NCBI GenBank assembly: GCA_951802425.1 | Contig: OX637796.1 | Location: 248,001 to 312,000, forward strand | Direction: 5' to 3' | DNA length: 64,000 nt | Source: Clavaria fumosa | Taxonomy: Eukaryota > Basidiomycota > Agaricomycetes > Agaricales > Clavariaceae | Part shown: in pieces, positions 43,555 to 55,983 of the stretch | Numbering within the stretch: position 1 is the stretch's first letter | How the letters are laid out: every line of letters begins with the position of its first letter | Position numbers and translations under genes: made by a program | Notes under the pieces: generated by a model | What the model saw: only the letters and a program-made list of their open reading frames with translations | The model's database searches: none | What the model was told of the DNA's origin: nothing

Positions 43555-43813
43555 TATCTTGTTGTCCTTAGAAGCAGTTCAGGATGCGAATCAGAAGATA
43601 TCATTGGTGTAGTACTAGTACAAGGGGGGGACTTAGGCAGGGAGGCTGCTTCCTTCACTCCTCGCCTGTGGGAAAATCCACCTTCGCCTCTTTCAGCACC
43701 CCGAGCTCCTTGTCCTTCACCTCAATGGTGTCGCAGAGCTGGGCCACCAGGGCCTCAAGCTCATTGATGGTCACAGTCGAGGTGTTGTTGGCATGGACAT
43801 CGATTCAGGGAAC

Positions 43814-44100
43814 TCAGGGGGGCTTGCGGGGGAGCGGGCAATTGTGCATGAGGTGGCCGGGCTGCTGGCAATTGTAACAATTGCCATGCGAGAGGATCTG
43901 GTTGACCTGCATGGCATTCAGGTCATGTTGGGCAGGTGCAGAAGGTCGCAGAGCCGGGCAGTTGGGTGGCTTGGCAAAGATGACTTGCTGGGCGGGGTGC
44001 ATGGCGTCGCGATGTTCAAGCATTAGGTTGATGGCAAGGGCCTTCCTCTTCCATGCAGAATAATTGGGTGGAAGGGAGGCGGTGGCATAGATGCGGTCGG
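43814..44100 (-). pseudogene. Gypsy C gag, C-terminal part with zinc knuckle
   Basis: Reads DRIYATASLPSNYSAWKRKA from the Gypsy B boundary, then a zinc knuckle CYNCQQPGHLMHNC (C-x2-C-x4-H-x4-C), ending with stops at about 43805-43814. It continues the gag frame found at 54000-54465 on the other side of Gypsy B. Between here and the protease (43555-43813) the frame has two further stops and a coiled-coil-like NELEALVAQLCDTIEVKDKE. Confidence 0.88.
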
Positions 44101-45009
44101 TGTAAGGATAATATATGGTCTGACTACGGAAACACAGCAGATATCAACTATCCGAACACTCTGGGATTCAAGTCATTCACCTCTGATAAGGATCCGATAC
44201 TGTCCGATAACGTCTGGCACATCTGACAAGTCCTGGATATCGGACTCCTCGGTCTCGAATCCCTTGTGGCGATCACAGCCTGCTGCTCACACACACTGCC
44301 CCCACCTTTCTATTTCATCACCACAGCATGGTCAGCACTCGAGATAATCACTATTTCATTTTCCTTCATTTATTTCATATATACCATGCTGTAAATTTCA
44401 TATTGTGTTCCCTTTCAGATGTCTGTTGATTTCAATGTCTTAAACCCTCTGTAGCACCTCATCCATTGTTCCCAGCGCTCCTTTGCTGTACGCCATACAT
44501 TTTCCTTCATTTCACGAGCAGTCTGCAGGTATGCCGATCATCAGACACTTCATTCCTCCGAACTGCATGACTCCTTTATGATTTATGACCTCCATATGAC
44601 TCTGTACACAATACCGCATTCTCCTCTGTAACCTCCGGAGATTTCCGTAGAACTGGATTTGCTGTACTTAGGAAAATGTACTTCAGTATGCACTGGACTC
44701 GATGAAAAACAAGCATTTGGACCGTCATCCTCTTGTTGTGACTTTCAGCAAGCTCATCCTTTGTTGTACCTGTTGTTCTGCTGGCCTTCATCATCACCGG
44801 CCCCTCGAACCTTCAATCCGAACATTGGACTCTATTGGATCCGATACCGGATACTTTGGACAGCATATATTTTCATTCTTTGAACCCTTTTGCATTCATC
44901 CTCTATATCCTCAGAGGTTCTGTTTAGTGTTTCTGACGTGTTACAAGACCCCCTGAAGAACCAGGCCATGAACACTTGTTTGCAGCCAACACCAGACCAG
45001 CCTACTACA
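44101..45009 (+). repeat. 5' LTR of Gypsy B
   Basis: 909 bp. Followed by ATTTTGGAGCCCACC, where TGG at the expected distance is consistent with a tRNA primer-binding site. Differences from the 3' LTR are mostly C/T and G/A. Confidence 0.9.
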
Positions 45010-45069
45010 ATTTTGGAGCCCACCATGAGGGGGTCACAACAACACCTTCACTACATTCTTTGAGGATCC

Positions 45070-46686
45070 CCAGAGGCTGATCGGCTTCCCAGCCTCGACG
45101 CTCCGAACGCCTGAGAGCGCGAAACCCGAATCCGACTCCGGAACCATCACATACCGAATCTGCGGGAGAAGTAATTGAAACTGCTCATCTACTTCCATCG
45201 AACATACCTAGTATCTCATCTATTGTATACTCCCATACGAGTTTTGCATCTCCCATCACCACATCACCACGAACCACTGAAGAACCACTTACACCACTTC
45301 CCCTCAAACCAAACATTCTTCAGTTCCCACCACAAACACCTCAGAATTTACCGGATGAAGTTCACTTACCACCCCACGCACCAATACAAATGGCCAATCA
45401 ACTGAGATATCCACTCCGTGGCGCTCACGGGGCTCCCGCTTGATGGAGTACTGACGCACCTCAACTGGTACTTCGAAGACATTGACATCGTACTAACCGG
45501 CATCAATCCAGACGCTCCGGAGGCCAACTTAATTCAGTACACGAAGCATTACCTCGACACTGATACGTGTCTCCTTTGGGAGACTCTCACACCTGAACTG
45601 CACCCGGAATGGACCTGGGATACCTTCAAAGCAGCCATTTGACATCTTTATCCAGGCTCCGATGGCAGCTGTTTATTTTCTGTCACTGATCTGGACCATT
45701 TTATAACAGACTCAGCCCAAAAAGGAGTTTACATGTGCACAGAACACAGAGAGTATTACTGGGACTTTCTTCAGATCACCTCGCATTTGATCAGCTCACA
45801 GCGTATGAGTACAAATGATAGGAACTGGCTATACATCCTTGGATTTGGGGATCACACAAGGCGCAGGATCGAGAGCCGGCTTGCTATTATACTACCTGAT
45901 CACCATCCGGAGGACCCATACCCGATGAACAAGGTTCATGCCGCAGCTGAATTCCTACTTTCCTCGACATTCCCGCATTCCGTGACGACTGAACAATTCT
46001 CCGGACCCCTCCATTTTGCATCCACAGCCCCCGGGAGGGAAACAAAACCAGTAATCAAGAAGGAAGAGCTTGACATGTCCGCGGCCCTAGCAACATTTGC
46101 TTCCACAATGGCCTGCCTCGAATCAATTCTATCAGCTCAATCTCTCGAACTGGCAAAACGCTCCGCCCCTCAGACCACAAATGCCCCTACAAATCGAACA
46201 TGTAACTTCTGTTCGGAACCAGGTCATTTCGTTAATGCCTGTCTGAAAGCCCTCGAATACATCAAGTCCGGCAAGTGTATACAGAACACCAAAGGCAGGA
46301 TTTGCCTCCCTTCCGGATGATACTTGCCAGGCACTATCATAGGAAACAACCTATCCGAGCACTTCAACAAGTACTACACTACTTATCAGTCCCAGAACAT
46401 GCAACCGGCAACTACCACGGTATTTGAAGCACAGCCGACCGGACTATCTGGTAATCCTCCAGATGTGGAAGACGAACCGGACGAGGACAATAACGAGGAA
46501 ATTGCGCTAGAGAATATGGTTCGCATTTTCGCAAACGATGTGGCCCAGAAAACAGATAAGGGCAAAAGGAAAGCGCCTGCACATAGGAATAACGATCCAC
46601 AGCCATCTAGGTTACCTCCTCCGCCTGCCGTTGTCATTACACCGACTCAGGTAACTCATCCATCGAAGCCAGAAAGAACCGAATGA
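45070..46686 (+). pseudogene. Gypsy B gag, with stops
   Basis: An N-terminal Pro/Ser-rich leader is open from about 45085 (RRSERLRARNPNP). The gag domain then reads GLPLDGVLTHLNWYFEDIDI and LHPEWTWDTFKAAI, a TGA at about 45640, and HREYYWDFLQITSHLISSQR with LYILGFGDHTRRRIE. The zinc knuckle is CNFCSEPGHFVNAC (about 46203-46244). TGA at 46318 stands where copy A has CGA. An acidic, Lys-rich end follows to 46686. Confidence 0.88.
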
Positions 46687-46689
46687 CCT

Positions 46690-47385
46690 GATGTCCAGTA
46701 TCATTACCAAGCTCCGATCGAAAACACTGTAACCATTCAACAAGTTTTCGACCACGCACTCGACATCCCGGTTGGCATCACACCCCGTGAACTACTCGCC
46801 ATTTCCAGAGATATCCGCAAAAAGATGAAAGATATGGTTACCACCCGCCATGTCCCGGTCACTGCTTCCGCCATACAGGATACCCTCTACACAAATGTTA
46901 CGGCCCCGGACACCTCCGATCTCGTCGTGGCAGTCGATGCTGCTCCGCTCCACACTGTTGAAGGCATATTAGATGGACAGATTGCCATGGAGTGTCTTCT
47001 CAACCAGGGAAGCTCAATTGTAGCAATGCGGCAAGACGTTTGGGAGAAACTTGGCAATCCATTACACTCTGAGCACATTATTCATATGGAATCCTCTCAC
47101 GGCACCATTGCTCTGACACTCAGACTTATCAAAAATTTTCCTTTGCAGATCAGTCCATGCATGTTCCATGTTCAAATGCAAGTAGCAGACACGCTGCCCT
47201 GCGAGGTTCTCGTTGGACGACTGTTTTTTATGCTAACCGGCTCTCAGACAATCGACCATCCCCATGGGGCTCAGGATCTCATTCTTAACAATCCAAACAC
47301 CGGAGAACGAATCATAGTGCCAACAAAAGAGCGAATCCCTGTCCGGAAAACCTTGAAAAACAAGAAACAGTATCCAGATTTTTGA
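46690..47385 (+). pseudogene. Gypsy B protease region
   Basis: Continues after a TGA at 46684 with YQAPIENTVTIQQVF and the protease-like core AMECLLNQGSSIVAMRQDVW. The catalytic Asp of copy A (LLDQG) is Asn here. QMQVADTLPCEVLVGRLFFM and GAQDLILNNPNTGERII follow, as in copy A. Confidence 0.85.
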
Positions 47386-50300
47386 TGGCTGGAGCCCTGA
47401 ATATCCACAATCCCCCAGACTCACTTCCGATCAATGCGGACATGGAAACTATACCCAAATACGAGACTCCAGCCATCTTCTCTGCTTCCATTCAGAATTC
47501 CTCATTGTCTTCCTTTGTAAATCTAGCCCCTTTTGACCCCCTTCCTTGTATCAGAGTCTCAGACATTTCCCTTGATTCCTTTGATCCCCCGGTCATTATC
47601 AGATGTGAACTGATGCATCCGAATATGGTATACCCCTTGCCCAAAAATACTTCCGAAATGGATTTCCCATCCATGGAAGCCGTTTTACCAGTTTACTTAG
47701 GAAAGAAATATAAGAAGGTGGCAAATTGTGTCAATCCAATCAGAGTGACAGTACCCGAAAAATTCCGGATTGTTCGATGCCGGCATCCGGACCCCTAGCT
47801 GACATACCCATTCTTCCAACACACCCCCCCAATTTCACACCCAGTCACCGATATACTCAGGACCAGAAAGATGTGCATAACGCAAACCCCACTGGATTTT
47901 TATGGCCAGAAGAAGAAAAACTTGTTCACTATCTTGTTAAAATCCAGGAAGATGCCTTCACTTGGAAGGAGACCGAAAAAGGATGATTTGATGCAAAATA
48001 CTTCAATCCAATTATCATCCCGACAGTCGATCATGTTCCTTGGGTCTTCAAAAATATACTGATCCCTCCCGGCATCTACAATGAAGTCCTCAAAGTTATC
48101 TGAGAAAAGATAGCGGCCAGAGTCTATGAAGAATCCAATTCCTCTTATCAGTCTCAATGGTTCTGTGTATTAAAGAAAGATGGAAAGTCCCTCCAACTTG
48201 TTCATAACCTCCAGCTGTTGAACAAAGTCACCATCGGCAACTCTGCAGTTCCCCCGATAATGGAGGTTTTTGCGGAATCATTTGCCGGATGTGGATGCTA
48301 CGGATCACTCGACTTATTCGTCTCCTTCGATCAGCAGTCTCTCGACGAATGAAGCCGAGACCTTACCATGTTTCAAACCCCTCTCGGAGCCAAATGACTC
48401 ACTTGCGTCCTGATGGGATACACCAATGCGACGCAAATTATGCATGGAGACATCATGCATATCCTGCAGGACGAAATTCCGCATGTAACCATTCCATTTG
48501 TGGACGATGTAGTGATTAAGGGCCTGGAAACCCGATACGAGCTTCCGGATGGCACTCACAAGACGATCCTGGAGAATCCACAAATATGGCGGTTCGTTTG
48601 GGAACACTTGAGTAATGTTAACAGGGTGCTCCAACGAATCAAGAAAGTCAGAGGAACCTTTAATGGCAAGAAAACGACAATCTGCACCCCCAAAATAGTC
48701 ATTACTGGACACATGTGCACATATCAGGGACGAATTCCAGATACTTCCAATGTTCAGCGTATCCGAGACTGGCCTCCATGCGAAACACTCACAGATGTCT
48801 GATCATTTTTAGGTGTTTGCAGACTGCTCCAGATGTTCATTAAAAACTACACTGTACTTGCCCAACCACTCATCAGACTAACTCATAAGGACGTTCCATT
48901 CAAATTTGAAGAAGAAGAGCAAAATTTGATGGACTGACTTAAAAACACTATAGCCAACTCATCCACCATTCGACCGATCAATTACCATTCTGAACGGCCT
49001 GTGATCATGGCCGTTGACTTGTCCAACATCACCATCGGCTTTGCGCTATTTCAAATCGGAGAAGATGGAGTCTGGTACCCATCTAGATTCGGTTTGATTA
49101 CCTGGAATGAGTGCGAGGCCCGATACTCTGAAGCAAAAATCAAATTATACGGACTCTTCCATGCCCTTCAGTCATACCGGATATACCTTATCAGTCTTCT
49201 GAAATTCACTGTTGAAATGGATGCGAAATTTATTAAGGGTATGCTAAACAATCCGGATATTCAACCAAACACTGCCATGAATCGATGGATTGCCAGTATA
49301 CTGCTTTTTGATTTTGACCTTGTTCACATCCCCACAGATAAACATACTGGAGCTGATGGATTATCACGCCGACGCACCGCAGATGGTGAAGAAGACACCA
49401 ACTCCAAAGATCACGAAGAATGGATCGATCGGAGTTACGTTTTCGCCATTGAACGCATGAACCGAGCACCGGAATCATCCTATCTATCCGAGGTGCAGCT
49501 CCCTGATATTGCTCATACTGGCTTACGAGCTCACACAGGATCAATGCTACTCAATTCGACAGAATCATCCAATAATTCATCCGCTTCCAACCAATCCCCC
49601 GCTATCCTTATCCCTTGATCGGATTCAGCAAAGAAAAGAAATGACCAACTCCACAAAATCGAATCCTTCCTTCACAACCTGATCCATCCCTCTGGCCTCG
49701 ACACAAACCAGTTCCGACAATTAGTCCACTCCGCATCTGAGTTCTTCATCCTTGATGACAAACTATGGCACCGCCAACCTAACGGATGCCACCAGGTAGT
49801 ACCACTGGACCACAAATGCCTTGCGATCATCACTGAGGCACGCGATTCACTTGGCCACAAAGGGGTTTATGTAGTCTGGACATGCATTTTATGTCAGTTC
49901 TGGTGGCCAATGTTGAATCAAGACATAAAGTGGTTTGTCCAAACTTGTCACCCATGTCAGACATGGCAAATCCGGAAGATCTTCATTCCACCAACGGTTG
50001 CCACACCAGCTGGTCTTTTCCGTCGAGCACATATTGACACCATGTTCCTACCCAGAGCTTGCAGTTTCTGACTTCTTGTCCATGCCCGATGTTCATTATC
50101 CGCATATCCGGAAGCGAGACCGCTATGGAACGAGACTGCCTGACTTATCAGAACCTTCATATTTGAAGATATACTCTGCTGATGGGGAGCAGTAGAAGAG
50201 ATTATTATGGATAACGGTTCCCCATTTATCAAAGCCCTCGACTTCCTCAAGGAATGGTATGGAATCTGTCACATCCATATTTCCAGATATAATTCCTGTG

Positions 50301-51118
50301 CTAACGGTGTCATTGAACGTGCCCACTGCTTGGTCCATGAGTTGCTCATGAAAGCAGCAGATGGAGATGAATCAAAATGGCTGGATGTTTTGCCCTCAGT
50401 CATTTGGGCAGAACGAACCACAATCCAAAGATCCACTGGTCATTCTCCATTTTATATCGCACATGGTGTTGAACCACTTCTCCCCTTCGACATAGCCAAG
50501 GCAACATATTTAATTCCGACCTCTGACGCCCCGATGACCACTCCGGAACTGATAGCCCTCCATGCCTGCCAACTACAAAAATGGGAAGAAGATCTATCAA
50601 CAATCGCTGATAAAGTACTTGCTGCCCGAAAACAATCTGTCAAGCAGTTTATCGACACACACTGGAACGCCATCATCGACTACGATTTCAAACCCAGATC
50701 ATTGGTACTGATCCGAAACTCAGCCGTAGAAATGGAATTAAATTGGAAGACAAAACCGTGATTCTTCGGACCGATGATTGTTGTCCATCGGACTCAATAC
50801 AGCACATATATCCTCTCAGAACTCAATGGCGCCATCTCAAAAATTCACTATGCAGCCTTTCGCATCATTCCCTACTATCCACGGTCACAAACATCAATTC
50901 CGGTCACATCTGTCATCGACCAAACGATGGAGATAAATGAGGACATCTCGCGCTATCAAACACACAAAGCCTCACATAACCTTATCAACACTGAGGATGG
51001 GGAAAACCAAATTGCCAAACTATCCGATGAATCTGATAATGAAGTGACTGACACCGATGCTCCAGAAACTTGTCCGCAATGCTCGGAAGCAACCCGAAGC
51101 CTTCGACCATGCCATTAA
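47386..51118 (+). pseudogene. Gypsy B pol: RT, RNase H, integrase, with stops
   Basis: Collinear with copy A without the solo LTR. RT catalytic box FVDDVVIKG (about 48500), RNase H region VIMAVDLSNITIGFALFQIG and HIPTDKHTGADGLSRRR, integrase with IIMDNGSPFIKALDF and NGVIERAHCLVHELLM. The part from about 50207 to 50760 is open for 184 codons. Stops include TGA near 47984 and 50759, the latter CGA in copy A. Inactive. Confidence 0.9.
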
Positions 51119-51332
51119 GCATTTTTCTTTATTGTATCCTTTACTCCCCCACTATTCTCATTGATTTTACTGTCAAAAAAAAAAAAAAAAAAAGGGACAA
51201 GTCCAAACCTTATACCCAACATCCCCTTTTACCCTTTCTCTTACACTCTCACATCCCTCACTCACTTTTCTTACACAACATAGCAATCCAATATATAAAT
51301 GAAAACAAAAACACATATAAACACAAAAACAT

Positions 51333-52941
51333 TTATATGGTAAAGGGCTCACCAAGGAGAAGCATCCGGAGCAACTTGGCTCCGGCCTTCACCTGATCAG
51401 GCCCCCTTTCCATCATCTGGAGTGCCTGCTCCAGCGCCTCTTTCACGGACGACCCCACCGCCATCTCCCGCTCCTTACCCTTTCGACTTGGACCCGCCTC
51501 CACCTTCTTCCGCTTTGCTGGCGGCTCCACCATCTCCATGCTGTCGTCATCCTCAATCTCCTCCTCCTCCTCCTCCTCCTCCTCCGGAGTCATTTCTTCA
51601 TGGACTGGTGCCCACGTCACACCACACCTTGGCCGCTTGCTCCCAACCGCCTCTGCCGCCTTCGAACCTGCTCCAATAGGTTAACCAACGCAGATCCGGT
51701 ACTTTCCTGACTTACCTCTGGCGCCGGACACCGCCATCCTCTCGGCCCTCACTCCTGAAACATACCTATCAGATTGCCTCATCACGGATATAAACAAAAA
51801 TACATATAACTTACCTCACACAGCTGACAGACTACATGACACCTTGTAGGTCCGGCACCACCGGCATGCCACTCCTTCCACTCCGTAACACGAGCGCTGT
51901 TTCCAAGCGCATGCTTCGCAGGCTGGCTCGTGCTCCTATTCAACAGATCAGAAACTGGTACAACAAAAATCCCAAATTGACAACTTACCTTGTCCCCAGG
52001 CTGCCGTGCAGCCCGGAGCCCGATATCTGCCCCCACTCCGACCCTCCTCCCTCGCCCTCGTCCCTCCGGTGCCCGCTTCCCAGTATCGCCCCATCCCGAC
52101 AAATGGTGGGGCGTCGCAGTCATCCGCCCGCCGACCCGATGCACCAAAACCGGGGGCACGTCGACCACCACACGGCGCGTCCCGGCCTTCGCACTGGTCG
52201 CCCCCGCCTTGATGACACCGATAGGCGTTACCCCGTCGGTTCCCCATACGGTCCGATCAGCATCTTGATGGCCTTCCGCAGCCCCTGCCTTGTCCTCGGC
52301 ACCCATTGTCGGATCCGTTTCTTCACCCGCACCCGGCTCCAAGACAACCGCCGGATCTGACATGGCCATGGTCACTGCTGCGTCGGCAGCCGGCATAGCT
52401 ATTGCTGTTGCTGTTGTTGTTGTTGCTGCTGCTGCAACCCCCTCTCTCACTTCTTCATTGTCCTCGCTCTTGACGATCCGACATGCCCGGGTGAGTCGCG
52501 CTTTCTTCTCGGCAGCCCTCGCCGCCTCCGCCTCTGCCTCCGCTGTGGCCCTCTCGATGGCCGCCCTCTCCTCGCTCGCATGTTGTTTTTCGGCCTCGGC
52601 CTCCTCCTGCCTTCTCACCCACTCGGCAGTCCACTCGTCCCTGCGGAGCCTCTGCCATTTCTTGAGCTTCCACGCAATGAGGACGAGTCCCTCGTCCACC
52701 TCCACATCATCATCGATTGCCGCAATGTAGCCGGCAAGAAAATCATTCTAAAACTTGTCAGCACAATGTGAAGAGGGAAGAAACAAACACCATGTACCAC
52801 ATCACCTCCGTACGCCTGCACCCATTCCGCATACTCACTATCCTGCCCCCACTCTGGCAATTCTTCACCTGGCGCCATGGCCTGCGCCTCCGTCATCGCC
52901 TGGACTGCATTCCGGAACATGACAGAATCGAAGTTTTCCAT
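51333..52941 (-). CDS. Antisense five-exon gene in Gypsy B encoding a Zn2Cys6-like protein (one stop)
   Basis: Exons 52941-52798, 52747-51989, 51935-51815, 51754-51716 and 51667-51333 join in phase to 466 codons including the stop. Introns are 48-60 nt with GT/AG ends. N terminus: MENFDSVMFRNAVQAMTEAQ, acidic DFLAGYIAAIDDDVEVDEG, then a long Glu/Arg/Ala coiled coil (about residues 75-130). Cysteines 307, 310, 317, 325, 328 and 335 are spaced C-x2-C-x6-C-x7-C-x2-C-x6-C, the fungal Zn(II)2Cys6 pattern. The tail is Glu-rich with a basic PPAKRKKVE, a likely nuclear signal. Codon 341 is TGA here but CGA in the Gypsy A copy. It lies between integrase and the 3' LTR, opposite to the element. A role in regulating the element is inference. 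Confidence 0.75.
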
Positions 52942-53099
52942 TTGGTGAATAGTTGATGTGTCGGTGTTGTTGGAGAAGACACGAGCACATGTTTGGACTT
53001 ATACATGCCCACGCAATGCGTATGCCACGATCAACGAACGATTATTTGGCCTTGTTTGGTTGCAACCGAGGGCAGTTGCATTTTCAGCCCCCGGGAGAA

Positions 53100-53998
53100 T
53101 GTAAGGATAATATACAGTCTGACTATGGAAACACAGCAGATATCGACTATCCAAACACTCTGGGATTCAAGTCATTCACCTCCGATAAGGATCCGATACT
53201 GTCCAATAATGTCCGGCACATCCGACAAGTCCCGGATATCGGACTCCTCGGTCTCGAATCCCTCGTGGTGATCACAGCCTGCTGCTCACACACACTGCCC
53301 CCACCTTTCTATTTCATCACCACAGCATGGTCAGTGCTTGAGATAATCACTATTTCATTTATTTCATATATACCATGCTGTAAATTTCATATTGTGTTCC
53401 CTTTCAGATGTCTGTTGATTTCAATGTCTTAAACCCTCTGTAGCACCTTGTCCATTGTTCCCAGTGCTCCTTTGCTGTATGCCATACATTTTCCTTCATT
53501 TCATGAGCAGTCCGCAGGTATGCTGATCATTGGACACTTCATTCCTCCGAACCGCATGACTCCTTTATGATTTATGACCTCCATATGACTCTGTATGCAA
53601 TACTGCATTCTCCTCCATAACCTCCGGAGATTTCCATAGAACTGGATTTGCTGTACTTAGGAAAATGTACTTCAGTATGCACTGGACTCAATGAAAAACA
53701 AGCTTTTGGACCATCATCCTCTTGTTGTGACTTTCAGCAAGCTCATCCTTCGTCATACCTGTTGTTCTGCTGGCCTTCGTCATCGCCGGCCCCTCGAACC
53801 TTCGATCCGAACATTGGACTCTATCAGATCCGATACCAGATACTTCGGACAGCATATATTTTCATTCTTTGAACCCTTTTGCATTCATCCTCTATATCCT
53901 CAGAGGTTCTGTTTAGTGTTTCTGATGTGTTACAAGACCCCCTGAAGAACCAGACCATGAACACTTGTTTGCAGCCAACACCAGACCGGCCTACTACA
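53100..53998 (+). repeat. 3' LTR of Gypsy B
   Basis: 899 bp with the family ends. Preceded by CAGCCCCCGGGAGAA, the likely purine-rich primer region. Slightly shorter than the 5' LTR because of a small deletion near 53360. Confidence 0.9.
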
Positions 53999-53999
53999 T

Positions 54000-55302
54000 C
54001 AGTGATGGCAAAGTTAAGGGCGGGTTCGAGGAGGGTGATGAGGAGGTCTCCGTGAGTTTCCTCCAAGAGTTCGGCCTTCGCAACTAGCTGGTTGAACTCT
54101 GTCAGAAACTCGTTTACTGGGTGTTTACCTTGCTTAAGCTTCCCAAGCCTAAGGTAGGTGGTCTCCTTTTCTACCAAGTCGGAAAACTCTGCATCCATCC
54201 TTCCCTTGAAGACAGTCCAGGTAGGACAGGAGGCAGGGTTCGCAACTATTTTCTTCACTACTGAATTGGCCCAATCTCCAGCATACCCACTGTGCATTTG
54301 GTTTAGGGTGAAGAGAATTCGTTTCAGGTCCGTGTTGGACCTGTCAGGTTCCACGAGGAAGAAGACATTGAGTTGTTGGAGGAAGGTTCGGTAGGTGGCC
54401 TTAGTCCCATTGTAGGGGGCAATGGTAAATCCACTAGACATTGTATCTGAAGACCTCGTCATCAATGTCCAGAAGTTCCATGGAGTCTGAGGAGAAGGAG
54501 ACAGAGGAGATGGTGGAGACTGTGCTGGGGGAGAGGGGTTTCTGGGTTGGGAGGTTTCAGGTTCTATGGAGGGGGCTAAGGTTGTCGATGGTGGAGAGGG
54601 GGCTCAGGTCTCCGAGGGCATTCTGAAGACTTCTTCGGATATCTGAAGCAGGCCAAGGCCAGGCACTAGGATACACTCGGGGGTTGATGGGTGCCCAGGT
54701 GGCGAGTCGGGCTGGGTACTGGCGGGTGTCGATGAGGAGCCACGCGTTAGATGTGTGTGCTCATATGAAACGGTCAGGGGCAGGTTGGGGCTCAGGGGCA
54801 TCAGTCTGAACTGAGGCATCGACGTAGGTAGGGTTTCGTGTGGTAGAAGCGGACAAGGGCGTTCTTGGTGGGGACTTGACATTTTCAATGCTTTCAATCG
54901 TCAGGCCTTCTATGGTCTGATGGATAATCTCTTGTTGGAGGGCAAGGGTAAGTAGCTTGGCAAATTTGTTGGGAAAGTAATTTGGGAAACGTCTCTGTTT
55001 GTGGATCTCTCATGAGCTCCAAAGGCTGGGTTTCAAAAAGTGTCTCTCTGAGGAGCGGTATACAGTGCTCTGGGGGTCCCTTCCTTGAGGGGTGTGGCAA
55101 TGGGTGAGCGGGGTGTTCGGTGTCTCAATGTCGAGGAATCATAATGCATAATGGCGATGTGCCTTCTGTCTGTCGGTGAGGCCTAGCAGTTCAGGGAGGT
55201 GCTTCTGTCATAATGCTCGGGAATCCAGTTTGTCAATATAGCAAGGGTCACAGCTTCCAGTTTCATTAGGAGGGCCAGGCAAGGTTGATTGGTGTCAGTC
55301 AT
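54000..55302 (-). pseudogene. Gypsy C gag, N-terminal part
   Basis: An ATG at 55302 (MTDTNQPCLALLMKLEAVTL) lies 39 bp inside the LTR edge. Ser/Pro-rich pieces follow in broken frames (ECILVPGLGLLQISEEVFRM) and then the gag domain from 54465: SGFTIAPYNGTKATYRTFLQ, HSGYAGDWANSVVKKIV and FLTEFNQLVAKAELLEETHG. The frame ends at FAIT at the Gypsy B boundary. Stops at about 54600 and 54900 are of C-to-T type. Confidence 0.85.
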
Positions 55303-55340
55303 TGAGTTGAGATGAGGGACAGGCTGAGACTTTGATATTA

Positions 55341-55983
55341 TGTTGCGGTCGATCCTAAATCTGGAGCTCAAAGGTCGTGGTGAGGTTGTGACAAGGTCAT
55401 GGAAATCACATGGATAGCTGATGTAAAGGCTCAACGAGGAGGTAGAAAGAGGTGAGGTCTGAGAATATCAAAGTCTAAGGAATACACACTGCATATCTAC
55501 TGGTATATATACTGAAGTCCGGAACTATAGGAACAATTACTTACAAGGTAGTAGGGAGAAGATACGTAGTGGAAGGGACGGTTGGGAGGGAACAAAGGTA
55601 TCCAGGTGACAGTTGTGAGGTTGCTGTGGTCCCGAGAAGGGAAGTGTCAGTCGGCAGGGAGACAGGACAAGGGCGCCAAGGGGATTGGAAGCTGGCGTGG
55701 GGAGGGCAATAAGGGTGTCAGGGGATGGGATAGTGGTAAGAGGGGAGTGCGGGAGAGAACAAGGTCGTGAAGGGTATAGTTGCTTGATGGGCGATGTCAG
55801 GTGTCAGACTGTTGACAGGGTGATGGCATCCTGCTTGATGTGCCATCATGTATTTGGGCCGTACTGTTGGTTTCAGTCACATGAGTTCTCATGACTTACC
55901 AGTCATGTGACTGGTCATGTGTCCATGGCTCTTGTGGGTCATGTGCCTGTGACCTTTGATGGTCATGTGATGATGCTGCGACA
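55341..55983 (-). repeat. 5' LTR of Gypsy C
   Basis: 643 bp, uninterrupted copy of the LTR at 38770-40333. Begins TGTTGCGGTCGATCC and ends GCGACA on the plus strand, followed by the duplicated GTAAG. Confidence 0.92.

Larger units (their letters stand above)
44101..53998 (+). mobile_element. Gypsy B, full-length Ty3/Gypsy element inserted in Gypsy C gag
   Basis: LTRs 44101-45009 and 53100-53998 share TGTAAGGATAATA...CCTACTACA ends. The 4-bp flank is TCGG on the left (44097-44100) and TCAG on the right (53999-54002), one CpG-type transition apart, and CCAG twice for the related solo LTR, so this family makes 4-bp duplications. Contents: gag, protease, RT, RNase H, integrase on plus; a spliced antisense gene at 51333-52941 on minus. 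Many stops; inactive. Confidence 0.93.
38770..55983 (-). mobile_element. Gypsy C, chromodomain Ty3/Gypsy element, host of Gypsy B
   Basis: LTRs are 38770-40333 (carrying a 911-bp solo LTR) and 55341-55983 (643 bp). The 5-bp target duplication GTAAG lies at 38765-38769 and 55984-55988. On the minus strand the order is gag, protease, RT, RNase H, integrase, chromodomain. Gypsy B (44101-53998) is inserted in gag: the gag frame stops at 54000 (FAIT) and resumes at 44100 (DRIYATA). Excluding the two insertions it is about 6.4 kb. Several stops and frameshifts make it inactive. Confidence 0.94.

Noticed and set aside
51836..52730. Plus-strand frames of 146-174 codons over the antisense gene
   Set aside because: Same reason: shadows of the spliced minus-strand gene.
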